Below are positions 8,341-16,403 of a stretch of DNA of 64,000 bases, piece after piece. This DNA comes from Ferranicluibacter quercicola (lineage in GTDB: Bacteria > Pseudomonadota > Alphaproteobacteria > Rhizobiales > Rhizobiaceae), in contig NZ_JAJOZR010000008.1 in assembly GCF_021168455.1 (NCBI RefSeq), positions 62,001-126,000 of the forward strand, given 5' to 3'. The stretch's first letter is position 1. Each line of letters starts with the position of its first letter. Under the pieces are notes generated by a model. It ran no database searches. It saw only the letters and a program-made list of their open reading frames with translations, and was not told the DNA's origin. Made by a program: the position numbers and the translations under genes.

Positions 8341-9336
8341 ATGAACGCGATCTTCAAGAGCATTGCGGCGCTTTCGCTCGCCGCCGCCCTCGGCCAGCAG
8401 GCGCTGGCCGCCGACACCATCAACTTCGGCATCATCTCGACCGAATCCCAGCAGAACCTGAAGACGGCCTGGGAGCCGCTGCTGGCCGACCTCAAGACCA
8501 AGACCGGTCTCGACGTGAAGCCCTTCTTCGCCTCGGATTATGCCGGCATCATCGAAGGCATGCGCTTCAACAAGGTGCAGGTCGCCTGGTATGGCAACAA
8601 GTCGGCCATGGAAGCGGTCGACCGTGCCGATGGCGAAGTCTTCGTGCAGAGCGTCGCCAAGAACGGCGATCCGGGCTACTGGTCGGTCGTCATCGTTCCC
8701 AAGGACTCGCCGATCCAGACGATCGACGAGCTTCTGACCTGCGACAAGTCCAAGAGCTTCGGTCTCGGCGATCCGAACTCCACCTCCGGCTATCTCGTGC
8801 CCATGACCTTCGTGTTCGGCGCCCGCGGCATCGACCCGAAGGATTGCTTCAAGACGGTGACCAACGCCAACCACGAGACCAATGCCATGGCGGTTGCCAT
8901 GAAACAGGTCGATGCGGCGGCCAACAACACCGAGAACATGGCGCTGATCCAGCAGAACAAGCCGGATGCCTTCGCCAATATCCGCGAGATCTGGCGCTCG
9001 CCGCTGATCCCGTCCGATCCGATCGTCTGGCGCAAGGACCTGCCGGAAGAGACGAAGACCAAGCTGCGCGACTTCTTCCTGGCCTACGGCACCGCGACCT
9101 CCACCGGCGACGTCGCTCATGAGAAGGACGTTCTGGCCGGCCTGAAATGGGCGCCCTTCAAGGCCTCGACCGACAAGCAGCTCCTACCGATCCGCGTGAT
9201 GGAACTGTCGAAGGCGATCTCCAAGATCGAAACGGACGCTTCCCTGTCGGCCGACGCCAAGGCCGAAAAGATCAAGCCGCTGACCGAGCAGAAGGCGAAG
9301 TTCGAAGCCGAACTCGGAACGGCCTCCAACGGCTGA
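8341..9336 (+). CDS. phnD: Phosphonate ABC transporter substrate-binding protein PhnD
   Basis: 331 residues with a clean signal peptide (MNAIFKSIAALSLAAALG, cleavage after ALA at about residue 23) and the PhnD periplasmic-binding fold (INFGIISTESQQNLKTAWEP, GDPGYWSVVIVPKDSPI, DPNSTSGYLVP with the Ser/Thr loop that grips the phosphonate). It binds phosphonates such as 2-aminoethylphosphonate in the periplasm. It is 29 nt after phnC and is followed by a strong hairpin before phnE. Confidence 0.95.
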   Translation: MNAIFKSIAALSLAAALGQQALAADTINFGIISTESQQNLKTAWEPLLADLKTKTGLDVKPFFASDYAGIIEGMRFNKVQVAWYGNKSAMEAVDRADGEVFVQSVAKNGDPGYWSVVIVPKDSPIQTIDELLTCDKSKSFGLGDPNSTSGYLVPMTFVFGARGIDPKDCFKTVTNANHETNAMAVAMKQVDAAANNTENMALIQQNKPDAFANIREIWRSPLIPSDPIVWRKDLPEETKTKLRDFFLAYGTATSTGDVAHEKDVLAGLKWAPFKASTDKQLLPIRVMELSKAISKIETDASLSADAKAEKIKPLTEQKAKFEAELGTASNG

Positions 9337-9344
9337 TGCCCCTG

Positions 9345-9374
9345 ACCGGAGCGGGCGACACCGTCCGCTCCGGT
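9345..9374 (+). terminator. Intercistronic hairpin between phnD and phnE
   Basis: 10-bp perfect stem (ACCGGAGCGG at 9345-9354 with 9365-9374), extended by a G-T pair, 8 nt after the phnD stop and followed by TCTCTCTC rather than a T-run. Probably an mRNA stabiliser or partial attenuator that lets binding protein exceed permease. Confidence 0.55.
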
Positions 9375-9423
9375 TCTCTCTCGCTTCTCTCGCTCGCTGC
9401 CCGACCCATCAAGGACGACGCCC

Positions 9424-10254
9424 ATGACCGACGTCATCGCCTCCACAGGTGTCACCAACGCCCGCTCGACGGCCGGCCAGACCGGCACGAAGCCTGGCCA
9501 GGGCAGCCTGCGCGGCTGGTTCGTCACGCTCGTTTTCGTCGGTGCGCTTGCCGCCAGCTGGGGACCGGCCGAAATGGGGCGGTGGACCTATCTCTTTTCG
9601 GATGCCGGCAACATGGCGGAATATGCCCGGGACTTCCTGAAGCCGGACTTCAAGGAGTGGGCTTCCTATCTCCGCGAGATGATCGTCACGATCCAGATCG
9701 CGCTCTGGGGCACCTTCCTCGCCGTGCTGCTCTCCATTCCCTTCGGCATTCTCTCCGCCCACAACATGGCGCCCTGGTGGGTGCTGCACCCCGTTCGCCG
9801 GCTGATGGACCTGTTCCGGGCGATCCACGAGATCGTCTTCGCCGTGCTCTTCGTCGTCGCCGTCGGCCTTGGGCCGTTTGCCGGCGTCATGGCGCTGTTC
9901 GTTCACACGACGGGCATTCTCGCCAAACTCTTCTCCGAGGCCGTCGAAGCGATCGATCCGCGTCCGGTCGAGGCGATCCGCACCACCGGCGCCTCCCGGC
10001 TGCAACAGGTCATCTTCGGCGTCATCCCGCAGGTGCTGCCGCTCTGGATCTCGTTTTCGCTCTATCGCCTCGAATCCAACATCCGTTCCGCCACCGTGCT
10101 CGGCCTCATCGGCGCCGGCGGGATCGGACAGATCCTGTTCGAGAGCATTCGCGGCTTCTACTATCCGCAGGCCTCGGCCATTCTTCTCATCATCGTTGCC
10201 ACCGTGACGTTGATGGATATTCTCTCCCAGCAACTGCGCAAACTCGTCATCTAA
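9424..10254 (+). CDS. phnE: Phosphonate ABC transporter permease PhnE
   Basis: 276 residues, about six membrane helices, with the binding-protein-dependent transport signature in EAIRTTGASRLQQVIFGVIP (the EAA loop that meets PhnC) and the PhnE-typical GAGGIGQILFESIRGF. It forms the inner-membrane channel. Many rhizobia carry two tandem phnE genes; only one is present here, so the transporter would be a homodimer of this protein unless another copy lies elsewhere. 87 nt separate it from phnD. Confidence 0.93.
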   Translation: MTDVIASTGVTNARSTAGQTGTKPGQGSLRGWFVTLVFVGALAASWGPAEMGRWTYLFSDAGNMAEYARDFLKPDFKEWASYLREMIVTIQIALWGTFLAVLLSIPFGILSAHNMAPWWVLHPVRRLMDLFRAIHEIVFAVLFVVAVGLGPFAGVMALFVHTTGILAKLFSEAVEAIDPRPVEAIRTTGASRLQQVIFGVIPQVLPLWISFSLYRLESNIRSATVLGLIGAGGIGQILFESIRGFYYPQASAILLIIVATVTLMDILSQQLRKLVI

Positions 10255-10326
10255 GGCGGCCTCTTTCCCGCCCCTCTTTACCTCTCACCCGAAAAGCCGC
10301 AGCGAGACGCTGCGGAACGGCAGACC

Positions 10327-11466
10327 ATGACCCGCGAACAGATCTTCACCCACTGCGCCATCATCCTCCCCACCGAGATCGTCATGGGCACCGTCGTCGT
10401 GCGCGACGGCGTGATCGCCGACATCTCTCCGGGCACGACGGCGCAGGGCATGGACATGCAAGGCGACTACTTGATGCCGGGCTGCGTCGAACTGCACACC
10501 GACCATCTGGAAACCCATATCCAGCCGCGCCCGAAGGTGCGCTGGAATCTTGCCGCGGCGCTCCAGGCGCATGACGGGCAGATCGCCACGGCCGGCATCA
10601 CCACCGTGTTCGACGCGCTTCGGGTCGGGATGGACGGCGATACCGATCTCGGGACCGGCGATATGGCCGACATGGCGGCGACCATCTCGGCGGCGACCGC
10701 GGTGAACCGGCTGCGCGCCGAGCATTTCATTCACTTGCGCTGCGAAGTCTCCATGCCGGATGTGGTCGAGCAGTTCGACGCGTTAAAGCGCAACGACCGG
10801 GTGCGGCTCGCCTCCCTCATGGACCACGCGCCCGGGCAGCGGCAGTTCGTGAGCCTGGAGGCCTACCGGATCTATTACCAGGGCAAGAAGAAGATTTCGG
10901 ATGCAGACTTCGAGGCGTTCAGCGCCCGGCGCATCGCCCAGTCGGTGGAGAATGCCGACCGCAACCGTCTGGCGCTGGCCACGCGCTGCCGCGAGGCCGG
11001 CATCCCCATGGCCTCGCATGACGATGCGACGGCGGCGCATGTGCGCGAGAGCGTCGATCTCGGCATCGCGCTCGCCGAATTCCCGACCACGATCGAGGCG
11101 GCGACACTTTCCAAGGCGTCAGACCTGCAGGTGCTGATGGGGGCGCCCAACGTTGTCCGGGGCGGATCGCATTCCGGCAATGTTTCGGCGCTCGACCTGC
11201 TGGAGCGCGATGCGCTCGACATTCTCTCGTCGGATTATGTGCCGTTCAGCCTGTTGCAGGCCGCATTCCTGCTGGCCGAGCGCGGGCAGACGGACCTGCC
11301 GCATGCGGTGCGCATGATTACCGCCAATCCGGCGCGGGCCGCGGGCCTTGCCGATCGCGGCCGGATCGAGACCGGCCTGCGGGCCGATCTCGTTCGCGTG
11401 CGGGCGCAAGCCGGAGCGCCGCCGCTGGTGGCCGGCGTCTGGCGGGCCGGCGAACGCGTCGCCTGA
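10327..11466 (+). CDS. phnM: Ribose 1-methylphosphonate 5-triphosphate diphosphatase PhnM
   Basis: 379-residue amidohydrolase-fold enzyme that removes pyrophosphate from alpha-D-ribose 1-phosphonate 5-triphosphate, giving the 5-phosphate that PhnJ attacks. Family metal-site residues are visible (PGCVELHTDHLETHIQPRP near 55-75; ASHDDATAAHV; GGSHSGNVS; SSDYVP). It is 72 nt after phnE and probably on the phnCDE transcript. phnN and phnP, which often follow, are absent: the next gene is on the other strand. Confidence 0.94.
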   Translation: MTREQIFTHCAIILPTEIVMGTVVVRDGVIADISPGTTAQGMDMQGDYLMPGCVELHTDHLETHIQPRPKVRWNLAAALQAHDGQIATAGITTVFDALRVGMDGDTDLGTGDMADMAATISAATAVNRLRAEHFIHLRCEVSMPDVVEQFDALKRNDRVRLASLMDHAPGQRQFVSLEAYRIYYQGKKKISDADFEAFSARRIAQSVENADRNRLALATRCREAGIPMASHDDATAAHVRESVDLGIALAEFPTTIEAATLSKASDLQVLMGAPNVVRGGSHSGNVSALDLLERDALDILSSDYVPFSLLQAAFLLAERGQTDLPHAVRMITANPARAAGLADRGRIETGLRADLVRVRAQAGAPPLVAGVWRAGERVA

Positions 11467-11486
11467 CGCGCCGCCAGTCTCCGGCC

Positions 11487-12146
11487 TCAGGCGGTCGGCT
11501 GCTTGGTCTTGCGCAGGTAGGGCAGCACCGTGTCGAAGCTGCCGAAGCGGGCGATAGCGTCTTCGTTGGAAACGGCGGCGGTGATGATGACGTCCTCGCC
11601 CTGCTTCCAGTTGGCGGGCGTCGCCACCTGATGCTTGGCGGTCAGCTGGATCGAGTCGATCGCACGCAGGATCTCGTCGAAGTTGCGGCCGGTCGTCATA
11701 GGATAGGTGAGGATCAGCTTGATCTTCTTGTCCGGCCCCACCACGAAGACCGAGCGAACCGTGGCATTGTCGGCGGGCGTGCGGCCTTCCGAACTTTCGC
11801 CGGCACCGGCCGGCAGCATGTCGTAGAGCTTGGCGACGGCGAGGTCCTTGTCGCCGATCAGCGGGTAATCGACCTCGAAGCCGGTCGCCGTGCGGATGTC
11901 GTTCTTCCAGCGCTCATGGCTCTCGACCGGATCGACCGAAATGCCGATGACCTTGACGCCGCGCGCGGCGAACGCGTCCTGCAGGCCGGCCATGGCGCCG
12001 AGCTCCGTCGTGCAGACGGGCGTGAAATTCTTCGGGTGCGAGAACAGGACGCCCCAGCCATTGCCGATCCAGTCATGGAACGAGATCGTCCCCTTGCTGG
12101 TTTCCGCAGTAAAATCAGGGGCGATATCGTTGATGCGCAGGCTCAT
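11487..12146 (-). CDS. 1-Cys peroxiredoxin (Prx6-type)
   Basis: 219 residues, AhpC/TSA fold with the longer C-terminal domain of the Prx6 class. The peroxidatic cysteine is C45 in PKNFTPVCTTELGAM (Pro-Thr-Cys site) with the supporting Arg in RTATGFEVDYPLIGD-type context. It reduces hydrogen and organic peroxides in the cytoplasm. It converges with phnM (20 bp between stops) and stands alone. No resolving cysteine is evident, in keeping with a 1-Cys mechanism. Confidence 0.9.
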   Translation of the reverse strand: MSLRINDIAPDFTAETSKGTISFHDWIGNGWGVLFSHPKNFTPVCTTELGAMAGLQDAFAARGVKVIGISVDPVESHERWKNDIRTATGFEVDYPLIGDKDLAVAKLYDMLPAGAGESSEGRTPADNATVRSVFVVGPDKKIKLILTYPMTTGRNFDEILRAIDSIQLTAKHQVATPANWKQGEDVIITAAVSNEDAIARFGSFDTVLPYLRKTKQPTA

Positions 12147-12331
12147 GGATCGGTCCTCTTTTCCGGTTGTCGGAAAGTGGCATCATCGCGGCTCCCGTTC
12201 AAGGCTGCGCCGGTCGGCCGGCCGCAGAGCCGGCCATCAATTTTTCTCCTCCGGCACCGGGAATGACGAATGCGATGCCTTGACGGATGAGCGGGCGGGC
12301 CTGCAGCCGTCACCCGCACGGCGGCTGGCTC

Positions 12332-12940
12332 TCACGGCCCGTTGACCAGCGCCAGGATGAGCGCATGCACCGCGCCGCCCTCGGTGAACTCCGCCTGGTC
12401 GAAGGCCCGGTCGAGCGCGCGCCGTTCGTCGGAGATCGCGCCGAGCCGGCGGTTCATCTCCGTCTTGATCTTCGTGCAACCGGGATCGTCCGGCTGCCTG
12501 AGCCCGATGGTCGCCGTCTCGATCTTCGCCACGAGGTCGCGGACATAGGTTCCATGCACCGCCTCGTGCCGGCGAACGCCGTCGATGAAGGTCGTCCAGC
12601 TGTCGCGGACGGGCGCCGGCAGCTTGTCCGTCGGCTTCGGCAGGGTGGTGATGATGGTCAGCCGCGGGATCGCCGTCGCCAGCACGCAGTCGTTGCCCTG
12701 CCTCTGATAGTCGCGCCGCCAGGTCAGTTTGAAACGCGTGTGGGCAATGACGCGGTTTGCGCCGAGAAGCGGCCCGCGCTCGCCGATGGACGCGTAGAGC
12801 TCCGCGCCCGTCCTGCCCGAGATCGCATAGGTCTCGACCGTCTCCGTCGCCGTCACCTCGGCACTCCCCGGCAGGGACATGGCAAGCGTCATGATTGCTG
12901 CCGCGAAACCCCAGATCGTCTTTATCAGCGTCACCGTCAT
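12332..12940 (-). CDS. DUF922 secreted protein, putative Zn-dependent protease
   Basis: 202 residues with an N-terminal signal peptide (hydrophobic IWGFAAAIMTLAMSLPGSAE, cleavage near residue 28). The mature part is a DUF922 domain, which carries a zincin-like HExxH motif; here RRHEAVHGTYV (near residue 135) supplies HEAVH. A pair of cysteines (NDCVLA, DPGCTK) may form a disulfide. It is predicted to be a periplasmic metalloprotease or a degenerate relative. The substrate is unknown. No partner gene is apparent. Confidence 0.8.
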   Translation of the reverse strand: MTVTLIKTIWGFAAAIMTLAMSLPGSAEVTATETVETYAISGRTGAELYASIGERGPLLGANRVIAHTRFKLTWRRDYQRQGNDCVLATAIPRLTIITTLPKPTDKLPAPVRDSWTTFIDGVRRHEAVHGTYVRDLVAKIETATIGLRQPDDPGCTKIKTEMNRRLGAISDERRALDRAFDQAEFTEGGAVHALILALVNGP

Positions 12941-13003
12941 CCGCCCCTGCTTGCGGGCCAGACCCTAGGCGGAATGGCAGTGTGTTGCAATTCGCCTCGG
13001 AGA

Positions 13004-13180
13004 TCAGACCCGCACGGTGCTCGCATAGATCAGAATGCCCAGATACAGCAGGAAGGCGCCAATGGCGAAAGCTGCGATGAAGATGACGATGCCTTTGCCG
13101 GCTTTCGATTTGCGCGCCGTCTGTTCCGGCGAGTCGGCCGAGGGGGCGATATAGGGCTCGCGGCTTCGATCCCCGGTCAA
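13004..13180 (-). CDS. Small single-pass membrane protein (hypothetical)
   Basis: 58 residues if started at the TTG at 13180-13178: a hydrophilic N-terminus (TGDRSREPYIAPSADSPEQ), then one strong membrane helix (GIVIFIAAFAIGAFLLYLGI). The TTG start overlaps the stop of the upstream small gene as TTGA, suggesting translational coupling. A GGGGAAGAG precedes it. The frame is open further upstream, but only across the neighbour. I do not recognise a family. Confidence 0.55.
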   Translation of the reverse strand: MTGDRSREPYIAPSADSPEQTARKSKAGKGIVIFIAAFAIGAFLLYLGILIYASTVRV

Positions 13181-13344
13181 GACGCTCTTCCCCGTTCGAG
13201 CGTCGTCTCGCGGCGATCCCGTCGACCGGACGAGGCCGTCGCGGCATTGCGCCGCCGGCTGCGCAGCGTCCAAACGCCCACGGCGCCGCAGACGATTACG
13301 AGCACGACCGCCATGACGATCAGGGATATCAAATTCTCAGGCAT
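13177..13344 (-). CDS. Small single-pass membrane protein (hypothetical)
   Basis: 55 residues: an N-terminal membrane helix (LISLIVMAVVLVIVCGAVGV) followed by an Arg-rich cytoplasmic tail (TLRSRRRN... DRRETTLERGR). ATG at 13344 is preceded by GTGAGG with a 5-nt spacing, a good ribosome site. Its TGA overlaps the TTG of the next small gene. The two form a tiny operon of membrane peptides with no recognised function. Confidence 0.55.
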   Translation of the reverse strand: MPENLISLIVMAVVLVIVCGAVGVWTLRSRRRNAATASSGRRDRRETTLERGRAS

Positions 13345-13582
13345 ATTAACCTCACGCTCGGCGCACCGGGTGCGCCTTTAATGCGCCTGTCGCGGCAGAA
13401 CCGGCGACAGGGGAGCCGGCGCAGCCGCGACAGGCATGCCGGCACGAGGCCGGATGAAAGGATGGCAGGGAGTTCCCGCGCATCGACTGTCGGGGATCGA
13501 ACCAGTCGAGACGCCAAAGGTTCCGCAATCGGAGACGCGAAAGCCCGAGCGTGTCATGCGCCGTATTCCGACACCGCCGATG

Positions 13583-14896
13583 TCAGCGGATGATGGCGGG
13601 TGCCACGTCTTCCTTGTCGTTCTCGTCGATCAGCCGCGCACCGCGCTGGCGCGTCAGGTACCGCCAGATCCACTGGACGGTGACCAGCATGCGCTTCTCG
13701 AAGTTGACGAGAAGATAGACATGGACGATCGCCCAGAGGATCCAGGCGAAATAGCCCTTCAGCGTCCAGCGGCCGAAATCGAAGATCGCAGCGTTGCGGC
13801 CGATGACCGCCGTGTTGCCGCGATTGGCGAAATGAAACGGCCTGGCCGTCTCGATCGCTTCGGGCTTGACGAGAAGCTTGCCGAGATAGCGGCCCTGCTG
13901 CTTGGCCACCTGTGCCAGGGCCGGCAGCGGCGCACCCTGCTTGTCCGGCTGGAACGAGGTGTCGCCCAGCGAGAAGATATCCTTGAAGCCCTCGACCCGG
14001 AGCTTCGAATCGACGGGGATGCGGCCGTTGGCCTTGCCCTCGATGCCGAGCCACCGGAAGGCCGGCGAGGCCTTGACGCCCGCGCCCCAGACGATGCTGC
14101 CTGCGGGCACCATCTCCCCGGCGATGACGGCGCCGTCCGCGGTGATGTCGGAGACCTGCGCGCCCAGCCGCACCTCGACGCCCATCTTTTCGAGATGGCG
14201 CAGGGCATAGGCCTGAAGATGTTCGGGGAAGGCGGCGAGGATGCGCGGGCCGGCCTCGACCAGGATGACGCGCAGATCGCTCGAGGGAATGGTGCGGAAG
14301 TCCCGCACGGCCATGGAGCGGCCGAGCTCGGAAATGGCGCCCGCCATCTCCACACCGGTCGGCCCGCCACCGACGACGATGCTGGTCAGCAGCGCCTTCC
14401 GCTCCGCTGGATCTTTCGTCCGCTCGGCCTTTTCGAACGACAGAAGCAGGCGATGGCGGATGCGTCGGGCCTCGTGAAGCGTCTTCAGGCCGGGTGCGAA
14501 ATGCTGCCAGTCGTCATGGCCGAAGTAGTTGTAGTCCGAGCCGGTGGCGATCACCAGCTGGTCGTAGAACACCGTGCCGCCGTCCTTCAACTTGACCTGC
14601 TTGGTCTCGACCTCGATGCCCTCGGCTTCCGCCAGCATGATGTGGATGTTGCGATAGCGCCCGAGCGTGCGGCGGATCGGCTCTGCGATGTCGGCCGGCG
14701 ACAGGGCGGCGGTTGCGACCTGATAGAGCAGCGGCTGGAACAGATTGTGGTTGCGGCGGTCGATGACGATCACGTCGACATCCGTGTCTCCGAGCGCGCC
14801 GGCACAGGCGAGACCGCCGAAGCCGGCACCGATGATGACGACCCGGCGGCGCGGCGGTGCAATGACGGGGTCTGCGGGTTCCAGATTGTTCATCAC
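13583..14896 (-). CDS. ndh: Type II NADH dehydrogenase (NAD(P)/FAD-dependent oxidoreductase)
   Basis: 437 residues with two Rossmann motifs: FAD-binding VIIGAGFGGLACAGAL at the N-terminus and NADH-binding IVVGGGPTGVEMAGAI near residue 170. LGDTSFQ (FAD) follows, and a C-terminal membrane-anchoring part begins around RWTLKGYFAWILWAIVHVYL. It passes electrons from NADH to quinone without pumping protons. It is monocistronic; the upstream gap holds a 12-bp dyad described below. Rhizobial genomes often have several ndh-like genes, so the symbol is by family. Confidence 0.9.
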   Translation of the reverse strand: MMNNLEPADPVIAPPRRRVVIIGAGFGGLACAGALGDTDVDVIVIDRRNHNLFQPLLYQVATAALSPADIAEPIRRTLGRYRNIHIMLAEAEGIEVETKQVKLKDGGTVFYDQLVIATGSDYNYFGHDDWQHFAPGLKTLHEARRIRHRLLLSFEKAERTKDPAERKALLTSIVVGGGPTGVEMAGAISELGRSMAVRDFRTIPSSDLRVILVEAGPRILAAFPEHLQAYALRHLEKMGVEVRLGAQVSDITADGAVIAGEMVPAGSIVWGAGVKASPAFRWLGIEGKANGRIPVDSKLRVEGFKDIFSLGDTSFQPDKQGAPLPALAQVAKQQGRYLGKLLVKPEAIETARPFHFANRGNTAVIGRNAAIFDFGRWTLKGYFAWILWAIVHVYLLVNFEKRMLVTVQWIWRYLTRQRGARLIDENDKEDVAPAIIR

Positions 14897-15294
14897 CGTG
14901 AGCTCCTCGCAGAGTATGAGAGACGTTTATGCGCAATGCTGCACATGAAGCATGAACGGGGTGTGTAGACAAGACGAACAGCCACGGTGACGCAAACCGC
15001 CGGGGTTCGCCCTGGTTCCCGGGAGGTTGCCGCTGCGCGTGCAAGGCCTGATGAAATCTCGCGCCCGGCCGGAACCAAGCAAGGTTCACTTACTTCCATG
15101 AGAGATCGCAGGCCGTGTCAGGCGGACGCGATGGGGATGAAGAACATAGGGATTTTTCCGCTTTCTTCCTATGGCCAACGCAATGGCAGTCGAGCTTCCA
15201 ACCCATCCGGCCAGCGATCACCACCACCCCTGCGGCAGGGCCGCCGTCGCCCCCCAGAGAGCCCTCGGGGCGAGCGGCTTCCGGGTGCCTGCGG
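14897..15294. other. Intergenic stretch upstream of ndh
   Basis: About 400 bp without a supported gene. The only item I can point to is the dyad GTGTGTAGACAA at 14961-14972, 65 bp upstream of ndh. The rest is G+C-rich with no clear hairpin, repeat or promoter. Confidence 0.5.
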
Positions 15295-15477
15295 CTAGCG
15301 GGTTGTTTCGTCCTGCTGCATTTCCCGCTGCAGGCGAAGCCGTTTCAAGCGCTCCGTCTTTTCGCGGGCGGCACTCAGCTGCGTGTCGATGATCGCCTGG
15401 GCGACCACCTTGGTTTCATCGATATTCCCGAGGGCCGGCCCCGCTTTCGGACGACGCTTCTTCTTCTCTTCGGTCAT
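15295..15477 (-). CDS. Small charged hypothetical protein
   Basis: 60 residues, very rich in Lys, Arg and Glu (MTEEKKKRRPKAGPALGNID at the start, then a helical QLSAAREKTERLKRLRLQRE), probably a single amphipathic helix in the cytoplasm. The amphipathic pattern and proper start suggest a real gene, but no strong ribosome site is visible. I do not recognise its function. Confidence 0.5.
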   Translation of the reverse strand: MTEEKKKRRPKAGPALGNIDETKVVAQAIIDTQLSAAREKTERLKRLRLQREMQQDETTR

Positions 15478-15698
15478 AGAGGTTCTCTGTCCTTTTCAAG
15501 ACGAGCGTTGTCCTCCGCAATGCGCCGGGCGTCATTCAACTATTTTAATGCGGATCCGACCGTACGGAACTGGACCGTTTTTCACGCCCATGATGGCACG
15601 GACACAGACAGGCGTTTGGCCGTAGGCGACGCTGCCATCAGGAACAAAAATCGCATGAATGCGTTTACCTTCCGAACCCGTTCGTAAAGGAACCACCA

Positions 15699-15872
15699 AT
15701 GCTCAAGTGGGCGCTGATCTTCTTCGTCGTTTCCCTCATCACCGGCTTTCTCGGCTTCTCCGGCGTTTCCGCGGCGACCGCGACGATCGCGCGCGTGCTG
15801 TTTGCCATTGCCGTCGTGGTCTTCCTGATCTTCGTGGTGCTTGCCTTCATGGCCGGCAGCGCCGTCCTCTAA
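15699..15872 (+). CDS. DUF1328 family small membrane protein (YtjA-like)
   Basis: 57 residues: MLKWALIFFVVSLITGFLGF, then a polar turn (SGVSAATATIARVL), then a second helix. Two membrane helices with a conserved Gly/Phe-rich turn is the DUF1328 pattern. AAGGA lies 8 nt before ATG 15699. Members are inner-membrane peptides of unknown role, often linked to stress or stationary phase. A Pmp3-type peptide gene follows 80 nt later. Confidence 0.85.
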   Translation: MLKWALIFFVVSLITGFLGFSGVSAATATIARVLFAIAVVVFLIFVVLAFMAGSAVL

Positions 15873-15952
15873 ATTCGGCGGCCACGGCGCTGCCGGCTGG
15901 ACCATAGTCCTGCCGGGGCCCCTGCCCGCATTCTTCCACGAAAGAGACCTTT

Positions 15953-16111
15953 ATGGACGTCCTCCGCATTCTGCTCGCCATTCTCGTGCCGCCTCTCGGC
16001 GTATTTCTTCAGGTTGGCATCGGCCTGCACTTCTGGCTGAACATCCTGCTCACGATCTTCGGTTACATCCCCGGCATCATCCATGCCATCTGGGTCATTC
16101 TGAAGAAGTAA
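15953..16111 (+). CDS. YqaE/Pmp3 family membrane protein
   Basis: 52 residues, two helices: MDVLRILLAILVPPLGVFLQ with the family's invariant PPLGVFLQ, then FWLNILLTIFGYIPGIIHAI. Pmp3/YqaE proteins are short proteolipids of the plasma membrane tied to salt, cold or membrane-potential stress. It stands after the DUF1328 gene, so two stress-type membrane peptides are side by side. Confidence 0.88.
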   Translation: MDVLRILLAILVPPLGVFLQVGIGLHFWLNILLTIFGYIPGIIHAIWVILKK

Positions 16112-16214
16112 GGCAGACGGTCCATTGCCACTGACTGAAGAAAAAAATCACAACCGCGACGGAACCATTTCCCTCGCGGCGTGTTTGCTATGCGCCAAAC
16201 GAAGGGGATGGACC

Positions 16215-16403
16215 GTGAGCGAGCATATCGATGTTGCCAAAGTGGAAAACAGCCCCTTGCGCCGTGTGCGCAGCGTGGACGATTTCTGCCGTCGATATCG
16301 GCTCGGCGATGAGGAAAAGAACCGTTTGACCCGCCTTTTCGGTTCGTTTGCGACTGAGCAGGAATTGCTGACGAACGCCACGCGGGCGCCGGTCTTTCGC
16401 TAG
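16215..16403 (+). CDS. Small hypothetical protein
   Basis: 62 residues from GTG 16215 (AGGGG about 9 nt upstream). Sequence features: VRSVDDFCRRYRLGDEEKNR and LTRLFGSFATEQELL, an all-helical, charged cytoplasmic protein. A longer TTG start at 16125 is possible but adds residues with no clear character. Its stop TAG shares the CTAG palindrome with the stop of the converging flavoprotein gene. Function unknown. Confidence 0.6.
   Translation: MSEHIDVAKVENSPLRRVRSVDDFCRRYRLGDEEKNRLTRLFGSFATEQELLTNATRAPVFR

Noticed and set aside
13436..14968. A 510-codon open frame on the plus strand opposite ndh
   Set aside because: It lies wholly over the well-supported minus-strand ndh gene, has low-complexity Arg/Asp/Glu-rich sequence and no recognisable motif; it is a product of high G+C codon bias.
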